Assembly: GCA_036505795.1 (NCBI GenBank)
Contig: DASXSU010000049.1
Coordinates: 1-64,000 of the forward strand
Source: NS-11 sp036505795
GTDB lineage: Bacteria > Nitrospirota > Nitrospiria > Nitrospirales > NS-4
Direction: 5' to 3'
DNA: 64,000 bases
Shown here: piece by piece, positions 50,398-59,266 of the stretch
Position numbering within the stretch: position 1 is the first letter of the stretch
Layout: each line of letters begins with the position of its first letter
The notes under the pieces: model-generated
Told to the model about the DNA's origin: nothing
Database searches by the model: none
What the model saw: the letters and a program-made list of their open reading frames with translations, nothing else
Made by a program: the position numbers and the translations under genes

Positions 50398-51987
50398 GTG
50401 AGTTCACTCGAAATCTATGATACGACCTTGAGGGACGGCGCGCAGGCCGAAGATGTCTGGTTTTCCGTCGAAGACAAAGTCCGTGTCGCTCAAAAGTTGG
50501 ATGAGCTCGGCGTTCACTTCATTGAAGGGGGCTGGCCGGGGGCCAACCCAAAGGATGTCGACTTTTTCCGAATCGCCAAAACGATCCCTTTCAAACATGC
50601 CAAGCTCGTGGCCTTCGGCTCCACGCGGCGAGCCTCGAATACTCCTCGAAACGATCCGACCCTCAAATCCCTCTTAGAGGCCGGCACGACTTTTGTCACC
50701 CTCTTTGGGAAGAGTTGGACGCTGCATGTGACCGACGCTCTCGGCATCTCCCTGAAAAAAAATCTTGAGCTGATCGAAGATTCCGTAGCGTTTCTCAAAA
50801 ATCACAAGCGCCAGGTCTTCTATGATGCCGAGCACTTTTTTGACGGGTATAAGGCGAATCCCGAGTATGCCCTCTCGACGCTCACGCGCGCACAGGAGGC
50901 GGGCGCCGCGCGCCTGATCTTATGCGACACGAACGGCGGGACAATGCCCTGGGAAATCAAAAAGATCGTGACGGAGGTGGCCCGGGAAGTGAGCGTGCCC
51001 CTCGGCATCCATGCGCATAATGACGCCGAAATGGCGGTCGCCAATTCGCTGATTGCCATTGAGCAGGGCGTCATTCAGGTCCAGGGGACGATCAACGGCA
51101 TCGGCGAGCGATGCGGGAATGCGAATCTTTCCTCCATCATCCCAAATTTAAATCTCAAAATGAAACACGAGCCGATTACGCCGGGGCGGCTCAGGCGCTT
51201 ACGCGAAGTCTCGCATTACGTGGCGGAGATCGCGAACCTCGTCCCCAACACGCATCAGCCCTACGTCGGTGATTCGGCTTTTGCCCATAAGGGCGGGGTG
51301 CATATCGACGCGGTGCGGAAGAATCCGATGACGTACGAGCATATCCGTCCGGATGCTGTCGGCAACCGGCAGCGAATGCTCATTTCGGATCATGCGGGCA
51401 AAAGCAGCCTTGCGGGAAAGGCCGAGGAGTTCCACATTAAATTGCGCAAGGATAGCCCGAAGACCCGAGAGTTGTTGGCCACGCTGAAGGAGTTAGAGAA
51501 TCAAGGCTATCAATTCGAGGGCGCGGAAGGGTCGTTTGAGCTTTTGATGCGCCGCGTCCTGGGCACTCATACGCCCTCATTTGAGCTGATGGGCTTTCGG
51601 GTGATTGTGGAAAAGCGACGGGCGGACGAAGAGCCGATCTCCGAAGCCACAGTGATGGTAAAGGTGGGGTCTGTGATCGAGCATCAAGTGGCGGTTGGGA
51701 CCGGACCGGTCGATGCGCTCGACCACGCGTTGCGGAAAGCCTTGGAGAAGTTTTATCCGGAGCTTCAAGAAGTGAAGCTGCTCGATTATAAGGTCCGGGT
51801 CCTTGCAGGGAACCAAGGAACTGCGTCGCGTGTGCGCGTGCTGATTGAATCCGGCGATCAGAAGGAGAAATGGGGCACGGTGGGGGTGTCGGAGAACATT
51901 ATGGAGGCGAGTTGGCAGGCCCTCGCGGATAGCATTGAGTATAAGATGCTCAATGACGAGCCTCCTTCCGCTAAGAGTTCTACTTGA
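50398..51987 (+). CDS. cimA: Citramalate synthase
   Basis: It condenses pyruvate with acetyl-CoA to (R)-citramalate for threonine-independent isoleucine synthesis. At 529 residues from a GTG one base after lysC, it has the DRE-TIM barrel start YDTTLRDGAQAEDVWFS and HAHNDAEMAVAN, and KGGVHIDAV. A C-terminal regulatory LeuA-dimer-like domain lies at about 405-520. The AEDVWFS and GWPGANPKD forms separate it from 2-isopropylmalate synthase. With threonine made next door, the cell has two routes to 2-ketobutyrate, or uses this one mainly. Confidence 0.93.
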   Translation: MSSLEIYDTTLRDGAQAEDVWFSVEDKVRVAQKLDELGVHFIEGGWPGANPKDVDFFRIAKTIPFKHAKLVAFGSTRRASNTPRNDPTLKSLLEAGTTFVTLFGKSWTLHVTDALGISLKKNLELIEDSVAFLKNHKRQVFYDAEHFFDGYKANPEYALSTLTRAQEAGAARLILCDTNGGTMPWEIKKIVTEVAREVSVPLGIHAHNDAEMAVANSLIAIEQGVIQVQGTINGIGERCGNANLSSIIPNLNLKMKHEPITPGRLRRLREVSHYVAEIANLVPNTHQPYVGDSAFAHKGGVHIDAVRKNPMTYEHIRPDAVGNRQRMLISDHAGKSSLAGKAEEFHIKLRKDSPKTRELLATLKELENQGYQFEGAEGSFELLMRRVLGTHTPSFELMGFRVIVEKRRADEEPISEATVMVKVGSVIEHQVAVGTGPVDALDHALRKALEKFYPELQEVKLLDYKVRVLAGNQGTASRVRVLIESGDQKEKWGTVGVSENIMEASWQALADSIEYKMLNDEPPSAKSST

Positions 51988-52013
51988 CTTTTTTCTACTG
52001 GCTTTCGTATCTT
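51984..52013 (+). promoter_or_regulatory. Sigma-70 type promoter of ihfA
   Basis: TTGACT (51984-51989) and TATCTT (52008-52013) are spaced by 18 bases. The -35 overlaps the cimA stop codon. The leader to the ihfA ATG is about 50 bases and ends in GGGGAGGGG. Confidence 0.6.
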
Positions 52014-52070
52014 AATGAACTCTCAGGGAAAACTCCGCATTTGCTGTGATGGCCAAGGGGAGGGGTGCAG

Positions 52071-52343
52071 ATGAGGAAGGCGGATCTGGCAACGGAAATC
52101 TACGAAAAAGTAGGTCTCTCAAAAAAGGAGGCTGCCGACCTTGTTGAATTAGTGCTGGAGATGATCAAAGGGGTTTTGCAAAAGGGAGAGTCATTTAAAA
52201 TTGCAGGCTTTGGCAATTTTGTCATCCGAAGTAAAGGCCCTCGTAAAGGCCGCAATCCCCGTACTGGTGAGGAGATCGGGATCACCCCCCGCCGCGTCGT
52301 GACATTCAGGCCGAGCCAAATTTTTAAAAAATATGTCAATTAG
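52071..52343 (+). CDS. ihfA: IHF alpha / HU-family DNA-binding protein
   Basis: A 90-residue protein that bends DNA for transcription, recombination and replication. It starts RKADLATEIYEKVGLSKKEA with dimer helices, and the beta-arm carries the intercalating Pro in RKGRNPRTGEEI; TPRRVVTFRPSQIFK ends the body. IHF alpha is favoured over HU by the arm sequence and by the MerR and tRNA neighbours. IHF commonly helps sigma-54 promoters, and two sigma-54 activators lie 6-7 kb away. Confidence 0.93.
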   Translation: MRKADLATEIYEKVGLSKKEAADLVELVLEMIKGVLQKGESFKIAGFGNFVIRSKGPRKGRNPRTGEEIGITPRRVVTFRPSQIFKKYVN

Positions 52344-52470
52344 CTCTTGGCGCTCCCGGCACGGTCGCTGAGAAATGAACCAAAGCTTGAAACGTTGACA
52401 CATCCGGTGTCGTGATGGCCCCCAAATAGAGGGTCAGAACCGGTACGAGGCAACCGGGTTTGGCGGTGCG

Positions 52471-52848
52471 ATGGCGGGACTATTAGGGGCACGCGGAGCG
52501 CCGCGAGGTTCCCACGAAGAGAAGCTCTTCTATAAAATCGGTGAAGTCAGTAAGATCACCGGCCTTCCGTCCTATGTGTTGAGATTCTGGGAATCGGAAT
52601 TCGAGTTCCTTAGACCTCAAAAGAGTCGAGGGCAACAGCGGGTCTACACACAGAAAGATGTGGAAACACTTCTTCAGATCAAGCGAATGCGTTACGAGCA
52701 GGGGTTCACGATTGAGGGACTTCGGCGTCGCTGGAACACCCGTCAAGGAACAAAGGAGAGAAAGCCGTCACGTGCGGCCGTCGACGTGGTACGGCGACTG
52801 CGACAGGAATTAAACGAGATGCTCAAGGTGTTGGACGATCACGCGTAG
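52471..52848 (+). CDS. MerR-family transcriptional regulator
   Basis: A 125-residue protein with a winged-helix domain (about 20-90): YKIGEVSKITGLPSYVLRFWE, then QQRVYTQKDVETLLQIKRM. The C-terminal helix is short and basic, with no cysteine or effector-binding domain, as in the small MerR proteins encoded next to ihfA in many bacteria. It would bind promoter DNA as a dimer; ligand and target are unknown. It lies between ihfA and a tRNA gene. Confidence 0.9.
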   Translation: MAGLLGARGAPRGSHEEKLFYKIGEVSKITGLPSYVLRFWESEFEFLRPQKSRGQQRVYTQKDVETLLQIKRMRYEQGFTIEGLRRRWNTRQGTKERKPSRAAVDVVRRLRQELNEMLKVLDDHA

Positions 52849-52880
52849 ACGGACCTATACACGAGTACGAGGTACGAAGT

Positions 52881-52957
52881 CGGGGCGTAGCGCAGACCGG
52901 TAGCGCACTCGCTTGGGGTGCGAGTGGTCGTGGGTTCAAATCCCGCCGCCCCGACCA
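52881..52957 (+). tRNA. tRNA-Pro (anticodon GGG), CCA encoded
   Basis: A 77-nt cloverleaf: acceptor CGGGGCG with CGCCCCG, anticodon stem CTCGC with GCGAG around TTGGGGT (GGG, reading CCC and CCU), T loop TTCAAAT and encoded CCA. It is a different isoacceptor from the one at 16142, with nearly identical acceptor and D arms. Confidence 0.96.
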
Positions 52958-53032
52958 GTTTCGCCGTAGATCCCCGAGGAGCCCTTCCGCGCGGCTTCGC
53001 CGCCCATCGATTCACCCTGCCGTCATGTTCCA

Positions 53033-54478
53033 ATGAGCGCACTGAAAATCTTCAATACGATGAGCCGCCGCAAGGAACCCTTTGAGCCGATGACAGCCGG
53101 CCGAGTAGGGATGTACGTATGCGGCGTCACCGTCTACGATGAGTGCCACTTAGGACATGCGCGGAGCGCCATCGTCTTTGACGTCATTCGTCGCTATTTG
53201 GAGCATCGGAATCTGGAAGTGACCTTCGTGAAGAACTTCACGGACATTGACGATAAGATCATCAAGCGTGCCCAGGAACAATCTCTTCCCTGGCAAGCGC
53301 TGACCAGCCGCTTTATCGATGCCTATTATCGGGATATGGTCAAGCTGGGCGTGAGGCCTGCGACACTTGAGCCGAAAGCCACCGAACATGTGAACGAGAT
53401 CATCAAATTGATTCAGGTGCTGGTTGCAAAAGGTATCGCGTACCAGGTCGACACAGACGTCTATTTTCACGTCAAAGCATTCCCACGATACGGGATGCTA
53501 TCGAAGCGGAAACTCGATGAACTGCAGGCCGGGGCACGGGTTGAGATCGATGAGCGAAAACGCGATCCCATGGACTTTGCGCTGTGGAAAGGCGCTAAAC
53601 CGGCCGAGCCTGCCTGGGACAGCCCCTGGGGATCGGGTCGACCGGGCTGGCACATCGAGTGCTCGGCGATGTCCATCCGGCACCTGGGGGAAACGCTCGA
53701 TATCCATGGAGGAGGAGAGGATCTTGTCTTTCCCCACCACGAAAATGAAATTGCCCAATCCGAAGCGGCGACAGGCAAGGAATTCGCGCGGTACTGGGTT
53801 CACAACGGCATGGTGACGGTGGACCGGGAGAAAATGTCGAAGTCTCTGGGAAACTTCTTCACGATTCGCGAAATCTTCGAGAAGTTTCCTGCGTCGGCGC
53901 AAGTGACCGCCGAAATCCTCAGATTTTTCCTGCTCTCGACACATTACCGCAGTCCCGTTGATTTTTCGGACGCAGCGCTCCGCCAAGCCCACGCAGGGCT
54001 CAACAATTTTTATGATCTATTTAAACGCCTTGAGGAGAGAGCACGAGATGGATCATTTAAGGACGCGGCGGTGCACGGGGCGCCGGTGTCCGGCACGATC
54101 GGTTTTGAGCAAGCGATGGATGACGATTTTAACACTCCATTGGCACTGGCATCCTTGCAGCGGGTTCGGAGTGATGTGAACACCCGGTTGCAGGCAGGAC
54201 TTTCGGCGCATGCAGCCAAAGACGCGCTATCGGTCTTCCGTACTTATGGTTTGATTCTCGGACTTTTCCAGGTGCCTCCCTCCGAGTGGGAATTTGGTCA
54301 GGGCGAGGCTACCGCCTCGGTTATGGCAGATGCGGAGATCGAACGGCTCATCGAAGAGCGTCACCAGGCTAGGGCAAAGAAAGATTGGGCCCGGGCGGAC
54401 GCCCTCCGGCAGGAACTGGCGGAGCGTGGCATCATGATTGAAGACCGACCTGACGGCAGTACCCGTTGGAAGCGATGA
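53033..54478 (+). CDS. cysS: Cysteinyl-tRNA synthetase
   Basis: It charges tRNA-Cys. A 481-residue class I synthetase with zinc ligands Cys30 and later Cys/His in GWHIECSAMS and HHENEIAQSE. It also has the HIGH-type motif HLGHA at 39-43 and KMSKS at 267-271. Length and C-terminal helical region (RHQARAKKDWARADALRQELAERGI) are standard. The stop overlaps rlmB by ATGA, a common cysS neighbour. Confidence 0.98.
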   Translation: MSALKIFNTMSRRKEPFEPMTAGRVGMYVCGVTVYDECHLGHARSAIVFDVIRRYLEHRNLEVTFVKNFTDIDDKIIKRAQEQSLPWQALTSRFIDAYYRDMVKLGVRPATLEPKATEHVNEIIKLIQVLVAKGIAYQVDTDVYFHVKAFPRYGMLSKRKLDELQAGARVEIDERKRDPMDFALWKGAKPAEPAWDSPWGSGRPGWHIECSAMSIRHLGETLDIHGGGEDLVFPHHENEIAQSEAATGKEFARYWVHNGMVTVDREKMSKSLGNFFTIREIFEKFPASAQVTAEILRFFLLSTHYRSPVDFSDAALRQAHAGLNNFYDLFKRLEERARDGSFKDAAVHGAPVSGTIGFEQAMDDDFNTPLALASLQRVRSDVNTRLQAGLSAHAAKDALSVFRTYGLILGLFQVPPSEWEFGQGEATASVMADAEIERLIEERHQARAKKDWARADALRQELAERGIMIEDRPDGSTRWKR

Positions 54479-55278
54479 CCGTGAGTCCTAACGAACGCTT
54501 GTACGGCATCCATCCGCTTCTCGAGGCGCTCCGCTCTGCCGATCGGCACATCGACGGAATTTATCTGCTGCACGGCCGACAAGGCCGCGACATCGACGAA
54601 ATTCTTGCTCTTGCGAAAACGAAGGGCATTGCCGTGGACTTTCGATCGCGGGAGGCGCTGGACCGTTTAACCGGATCGGCCCACCATCAAGGCGCCGTGG
54701 GGATGGTGACAAGTAAGTCGTATGCTTCGTTGGAGGATCTCCTTGCAGGCGTGGCGGGCAAGGAACACCCTCTTCTGCTTATCTTGGACGGCATTGAGGA
54801 TCCTCACAATCTTGGAGCGATCCTGCGAACGGCGGAAGCCGCGGGCGTTGATGGCGTGATTATTCCGGAGCGCCGAGCAGTGGGATTAACGGCGACCGTG
54901 GCGAAGGCTTCCGCAGGCGCCATCGAATACCTGCCGGTCGCGCGTGTCGTCAACCTTTCGCACACCATTGAACGTTTGAAGAATGAAAAGTTCTGGATCT
55001 ACGCACTGGACGTCAAAGGAGAAAAAAACTTCCTTAGTGTCGACTATCGCGGCGCTGTAGCCCTGGTCATCGGGGGAGAAGGCCGGGGCATCCGTCCGCT
55101 TGTCGCTCAGCACTGCGACGGCCGTATCAACATCCCAATGAAGGGGAAAGTCTCGAGTTTAAATGCCTCAGTGGCAGCGGGGGTTCTTCTCTACGAAGTG
55201 CTTCGGCAACGGGCGACAGCGCCGCCGTCAGGCCCGCCGAAACCGGATAAAACCCTCTTCGATAGCCGCCTTCAGTAG
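54475..55278 (+). CDS. rlmB: 23S rRNA (guanosine-2'-O)-methyltransferase RlmB
   Basis: A SPOUT-class methyltransferase acting on 23S rRNA (G2251 in E. coli). At 267 residues, it has the substrate-binding domain (about 1-75, YGIHPLLEALRSADRHIDGIYL), then the knotted catalytic domain with DGIEDPHNLGAILRTAEAAG, VIGGEGRGIRPLVAQHCD and IPMKGKVSSLNASVAAGVLLYE. The C-terminal Pro-rich tail (TAPPSGPPKPDK) is coded opposite the end of a LuxR-type gene. The start overlaps cysS. Confidence 0.95.
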   Translation: MTVSPNERLYGIHPLLEALRSADRHIDGIYLLHGRQGRDIDEILALAKTKGIAVDFRSREALDRLTGSAHHQGAVGMVTSKSYASLEDLLAGVAGKEHPLLLILDGIEDPHNLGAILRTAEAAGVDGVIIPERRAVGLTATVAKASAGAIEYLPVARVVNLSHTIERLKNEKFWIYALDVKGEKNFLSVDYRGAVALVIGGEGRGIRPLVAQHCDGRINIPMKGKVSSLNASVAAGVLLYEVLRQRATAPPSGPPKPDKTLFDSRLQ

Positions 55279-55461
55279 TTGGGCGGCATTCGACACCCGG
55301 AGTTTTTTCATCATATTGGCTCGGTGCGCCTCGACGGTTTTCACGCTAATTTTCAAACGCGCGCCGATCTCGCGATTCTTGAGGCCATTCCAAATCAATT
55401 GAAGAATCTCCTGCTCCCGTTCGGTCAACGAGGCGACACCATTTTTCTTCTTTCTGTCCAT
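55228..55461 (-). CDS. Stand-alone LuxR/GerE-type DNA-binding protein
   Basis: A 77-residue protein consisting only of a GerE-type helix-turn-helix: LTEREQEILQLIWNGLKNREIGARLKI, then VKTVEAHRANMMKKL and AAQLLKAAIEEG. There is no receiver or sensor domain, as in GerE of Bacillus. It may act alone or be brought to promoters by a partner. AAAGGAG precedes the ATG. Its last 51 bases overlap the rlmB coding end on the opposite strand. It is divergent from the prepilin peptidase gene, so pilus genes are a possible target. Confidence 0.85.
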   Translation of the reverse strand: MDRKKKNGVASLTEREQEILQLIWNGLKNREIGARLKISVKTVEAHRANMMKKLRVSNAAQLLKAAIEEGFIRFRRA

Positions 55462-55666
55462 AGACGCTCTGACTCCTTTTACACGGATAGTGAGGTACCA
55501 GGGAACGCCCGTCTATATCGCACACCCAAGTAAATATGTAAAGGAGGATACCAGGGAAAATAGGAAGGGGTCTTGCTCCCGTTAGGGGGGTTACCGTAGA
55601 ATGGCCTAGTGGTCAGTGGGGTGCCCGGCATACTACGGCAGGGGCAGGCAAGAAAGGGCGGATTCT

Positions 55667-56440
55667 GTGGTGACAGAGCTGACCGTCGCGATTCTGTTCG
55701 GAGCTCTCATCGGGAGTTTCCTGAATGTCTGCATCCATCGGCTTCCGCTGAAAGAGTCCCTCCTGTGGCCACGTTCCCGCTGTCCTCAGTGTTCGACCAC
55801 AATTTCCTGGTACGATAACCTCCCCATCCTTAGTTATGCGATCTTACGGGGACGATGCCGCAACTGTGGCCACCGCATCTCCTGGCGTTACCCTTTAGTG
55901 GAAGCCCTCAATGCCGTGGGCTACGGACTGATCGTTTGGCGATTCGGCCTTTCGGCGTGGGCCATGGTCTATGCGCTACTCTGGTCTGCCCTGATCGTGA
56001 TCAGCTTCATCGATCTCGACCACATGATTATCCCCGACCGCATCACGCTGCCGGGGATCGGCCTTGGTCTTGTAGCCGGCAGCCTGTTGTTGCCGCAGTG
56101 GTGGGACAGCCTTCTCGGCCTGTTCGTCGGGGGAGGGATTCTCTATTTTATGGCCTGGATCAGCCCCTATTTGTTCGGCAAAGAAGGGATGGGCGGGGGG
56201 GATATTAAACTGCTGGCGATGATCGGGGCATTTCTTGGATGGAAGCCGGCAATCCTTACCATCTTCTTCGGGGGCCTGCTGGGAGCCGTCGTTGGATTGA
56301 GTTTAATGGGAATCCGAGTGATCACACGCGAGGCATACTTGCCGTTTGGCCCGTTCCTATCGCTGGGAGCCGCAGTAGTGATGTTGTACGGCCCCGAGAT
56401 TTTGAGCTGGTATAGCAACATGCTGAGCGGAGGCGGGTAG
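55667..56440 (+). CDS. pilD: Prepilin peptidase
   Basis: It cleaves and N-methylates type IV prepilins at the inner membrane. The GTG at 55667 (AAGGG upstream) gives 257 residues. The zinc site is Cys39-x2-Cys42 and Cys64-x2-Cys67 (CPQC, CRNC). The aspartyl protease residues lie in FIDLDHMIIPD and GMGGGDIKLLAM, and about eight membrane helices are predicted. It can process the three pseudopilins encoded 6-7 kb downstream. A frame further upstream lacks the usual start. It is followed after two bases by a sensor kinase gene. Confidence 0.95.
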   Translation: MVTELTVAILFGALIGSFLNVCIHRLPLKESLLWPRSRCPQCSTTISWYDNLPILSYAILRGRCRNCGHRISWRYPLVEALNAVGYGLIVWRFGLSAWAMVYALLWSALIVISFIDLDHMIIPDRITLPGIGLGLVAGSLLLPQWWDSLLGLFVGGGILYFMAWISPYLFGKEGMGGGDIKLLAMIGAFLGWKPAILTIFFGGLLGAVVGLSLMGIRVITREAYLPFGPFLSLGAAVVMLYGPEILSWYSNMLSGGG

Positions 56441-56442
56441 GC

Positions 56443-57885
56443 ATGGTCGTTCAGCGGCTCCGGCCTATTATGATTGGATGGACCATCCTGTTCGTGCTCT
56501 TTCTCATGACCTTGGCGTTTCAACTCCTTCTGATGCAGCACGACATAGATCCACGAGGATTGGGTAGCTTACAACCGACGGCCAGCGTCTTGATGAAGGT
56601 CTTGGGTAGCCTGCTGCTCATACTTCCGCTCTACGGCGTATTCTCCCGCTTCATCGTTTCCAGCCAAGGAGGCGAGGCGGAAGACCACTCGCCCGAGGCG
56701 CCGGTTGTGGAGCAGGACCGGACCGGCGTCATGATCGAAGCCTTCCATGATGTGGTACGTCGTTTGCGCGAGAAGGAACAAGAACTGGTTCGCCTGCGCT
56801 CCGAGGCCGAGGCCCGAGCGCAGGAGTTCGAAAGCTACAATGAAAATATCCTTCGTAGCGTCGCCAGCGGCGTGATTACGTTTAATGAGGACTCGATCGT
56901 GACGACATTTAACGAGGCCGCCGGCCGGATTTTGCGGATCGAGTGGCAGAGCATCATCGGAAAAACCTGTGATGAGGTGTTTGGTGTCGGCAGCAAAATC
57001 AGCCGATTATTGACCCGCGCACATCGGCACGGCGAAATCATTACCCGCGAGCAGTTCGAATTGGAGCAACGCGACGGCCGTCGAATATGGCTGGGCGTCA
57101 GCACCTCCTTATTGAAGGACCGCGCAGAGCGCTTCATCGGGACGACCTTCGTGTTCACAGATCTGACGGAAGTCAAGGAGCTTCAGGCTCAGGTCGAGTT
57201 GCGGGAACGCATGACCGTCGTGGGGGAGATGTCCGCCGGCATCGCGCATGAGTTCCGCAATTTTATGGGCACCATCCTGGGCGCCGCCAAATTAATTGCT
57301 CGGCAGATCAAGCCCAATGAGGTGGCTCAGGAAAGCCTGAGTACCATTCTCCATGTCATATCTGACATGGACTATCTCATTACCCAGTTTCTGAACTTCT
57401 CAAAGAAGACCGAATTGGATCTCAAACCGGTCGATCTCCATGGGTGGCTTAAGCGGGTGGTGGATCAGGTGTGGAGCCAAAGCGCCTCCGATTTCCATCA
57501 TGCTGAAATCCACTGTCCTGCAAACATTGCCGCGGTCTCCATGGATGAGGTCTTAATGCGGCAGGCGTTGAGCAACCTGGTACAGAACGCGGTTGAAGCC
57601 ATGCCCAAGGGCGGGAGTGTTCAGATATCGACCGCTATGGTGCAGTCCCATAGTGGTCGTCCCGAATTGGAGTTGCGGATCACCGACAGCGGCTTGGGAA
57701 TTCCAGGTGATCGGCTGGACAAAATTTTTCTTCCTTTTTACACCACGAAGACGAAGGGCACGGGACTCGGTCTGGCGTTGGTTCATAAGATTGTCCTGCT
57801 GCACAACGGACGGATTCAGGTCGAGAGCCAGGAAGGGAAGGGCACGACGTTTCGCGTCCATTTGCCCATCGAGGTGCGCGTATGA
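56443..57885 (+). CDS. PAS-containing sensor histidine kinase, NtrB/PilS-like
   Basis: A 480-residue inner-membrane kinase with two membrane helices (about 10-30 and 48-66), a coiled linker, and a PAS domain (about 130-245, SVASGVITFNEDSIVTTFNEAAGRIL). The H box AGIAHEFRNFMGTI carries the phospho-His. The ATPase domain has N box LSNLVQNAVEAM, ITDSGLGIP and TKTKGTGLGLALV. The EFRN form fits kinases paired with NtrC-type regulators. It overlaps the regulator gene by ATGA, so they form one two-component system. The signal is unknown. Confidence 0.93.
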   Translation: MVVQRLRPIMIGWTILFVLFLMTLAFQLLLMQHDIDPRGLGSLQPTASVLMKVLGSLLLILPLYGVFSRFIVSSQGGEAEDHSPEAPVVEQDRTGVMIEAFHDVVRRLREKEQELVRLRSEAEARAQEFESYNENILRSVASGVITFNEDSIVTTFNEAAGRILRIEWQSIIGKTCDEVFGVGSKISRLLTRAHRHGEIITREQFELEQRDGRRIWLGVSTSLLKDRAERFIGTTFVFTDLTEVKELQAQVELRERMTVVGEMSAGIAHEFRNFMGTILGAAKLIARQIKPNEVAQESLSTILHVISDMDYLITQFLNFSKKTELDLKPVDLHGWLKRVVDQVWSQSASDFHHAEIHCPANIAAVSMDEVLMRQALSNLVQNAVEAMPKGGSVQISTAMVQSHSGRPELELRITDSGLGIPGDRLDKIFLPFYTTKTKGTGLGLALVHKIVLLHNGRIQVESQEGKGTTFRVHLPIEVRV

Positions 57886-59249
57886 GCGTCATCTTGTTGA
57901 TTGAAGACAACGAGCGCATGGCCAAGATCTTGGCGAGGCACATGGAGATCGAAGGGCACCAGGTCATCCTGGCTCAGGACGCGGAAGCAGGGCTGGAAGC
58001 GTTTCGTAAACAAAAAGTTGATTTGGTCGTAACGGATCTGCGGCTTCCGGAAAAGTCCGGCTTGGATGTGCTGCAAGCCGTAAAAGACGAAAATCCGATG
58101 GTGCCGGTTCTGCTGATGACGGCCCACGGGACGATCGAAACCGCCGTGAAGGCCGTCAAGGACGGTGCCTTCGACTTCCTGCAAAAACCGGTCGATCCCG
58201 AGCATCTGTTGCTGACGATCAGCAAGGCGCTCGAGACTCGTCATCTCGTCACCGAGAATCTGATCCTCAAAGGAGAGCTGCTTCAAAGCCGCGAGGCGAA
58301 GCTCATCGGTCAAAGCCGGCTTCTTCTGGAAGCCCAGGAAAAGGCCAAGAGAGTGGCGGGAGGCACGACCACGGTCATTCTTCGGGGTGAGAGCGGCACC
58401 GGCAAGGAGCTGTTCGCGCGGTTGATTCACGATCTGAGCCCTCGCAAGGGTGGTGCCTTCATCGCCATCAATTGCGCGGCCATCCCGAAGGATCTCTTGG
58501 AGAGCGAACTTTTCGGGCATGAGCGAGGCGCCTTCACAGGCGCGGCCGCCCGTAAGCTCGGAAAATTCGAGCTGGCCGATGAAGGCACGATTTTCCTGGA
58601 TGAGATCGGCGACATGGAGCTGGGCCTGCAGGGCAAGGTCTTGCGTGTGATCGAGGGCGATCGTTTCATGCGTGTCGGAGGCACCACTCAGGTAAAAGCC
58701 GATGTCCGGCTGATCGCCGCGACGAACAAGGATCTGGAAACCGCCGTGGCGACACAAATGTTCCGCGCGGATCTTTTTTACAGACTGAATGTGTTCCCCA
58801 TCACGATTCCTCCGCTCCGTGAACGACGAGACGATATTCCCTTGTTGGTGGAACACTACCTTGCCTTGTACTCGCGCGAACTGAAGAAGGAGGTCAAGAT
58901 TGTCTCACCGGAAGCCTTGGCTCTTATGATGCGACTGCCCTGGACAGGTAATGTGCGTGAACTTCAAAATTGTATCGAACGGGCTGTGATCCTGTGTGAT
59001 GGCCGTACTGTCAAACCTGAACACTTAGGGGTGAGCATCCAAGCACCTCTTGCGGGCGAAGAGCCGTCTTCTAATGGTGGTCTTCAGGCGGTGGGCAGCG
59101 CCGCCGCCCGCGCTGCGGAGACCAAGCTGATTGAACGAGTCTTGGTCGAGACCGGCGGAAATAAATCGCGAGCGGCGGAAATCTTGCAGGTGAGCTACAA
59201 GACGTTGTTGACCAAGGTCAAAGACTACGGCCTTGACCGCGAACAATAG
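57882..59249 (+). CDS. NtrC-family sigma-54-dependent response regulator
   Basis: A 455-residue activator with a receiver (about 1-118, phosphoacceptor Asp52 in VVTDLRLPEKSG) and an AAA+ domain (about 140-375). That domain has Walker A GESGTGKE, the sigma-54 contact loop GAFTGA at 216-221 and Walker B TIFLDEIGDM. A Fis-type helix-turn-helix is at the C-terminus (NKSRAAEILQVSYKTLLTKV). It is phosphorylated by the kinase overlapping upstream. It should open sigma-54 promoters, probably including pilus-related genes nearby. Confidence 0.95.
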   Translation: MSVILLIEDNERMAKILARHMEIEGHQVILAQDAEAGLEAFRKQKVDLVVTDLRLPEKSGLDVLQAVKDENPMVPVLLMTAHGTIETAVKAVKDGAFDFLQKPVDPEHLLLTISKALETRHLVTENLILKGELLQSREAKLIGQSRLLLEAQEKAKRVAGGTTTVILRGESGTGKELFARLIHDLSPRKGGAFIAINCAAIPKDLLESELFGHERGAFTGAAARKLGKFELADEGTIFLDEIGDMELGLQGKVLRVIEGDRFMRVGGTTQVKADVRLIAATNKDLETAVATQMFRADLFYRLNVFPITIPPLRERRDDIPLLVEHYLALYSRELKKEVKIVSPEALALMMRLPWTGNVRELQNCIERAVILCDGRTVKPEHLGVSIQAPLAGEEPSSNGGLQAVGSAAARAAETKLIERVLVETGGNKSRAAEILQVSYKTLLTKVKDYGLDREQ

Positions 59250-59266
59250 CATTTACGTCGGGTGAA

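Noticed and set aside
57816..58856. 346-codon open frame on the minus strand inside the NtrC-like regulator
   Set aside because: It is a shadow of a confident AAA+ regulator, with no ribosome site or domain.
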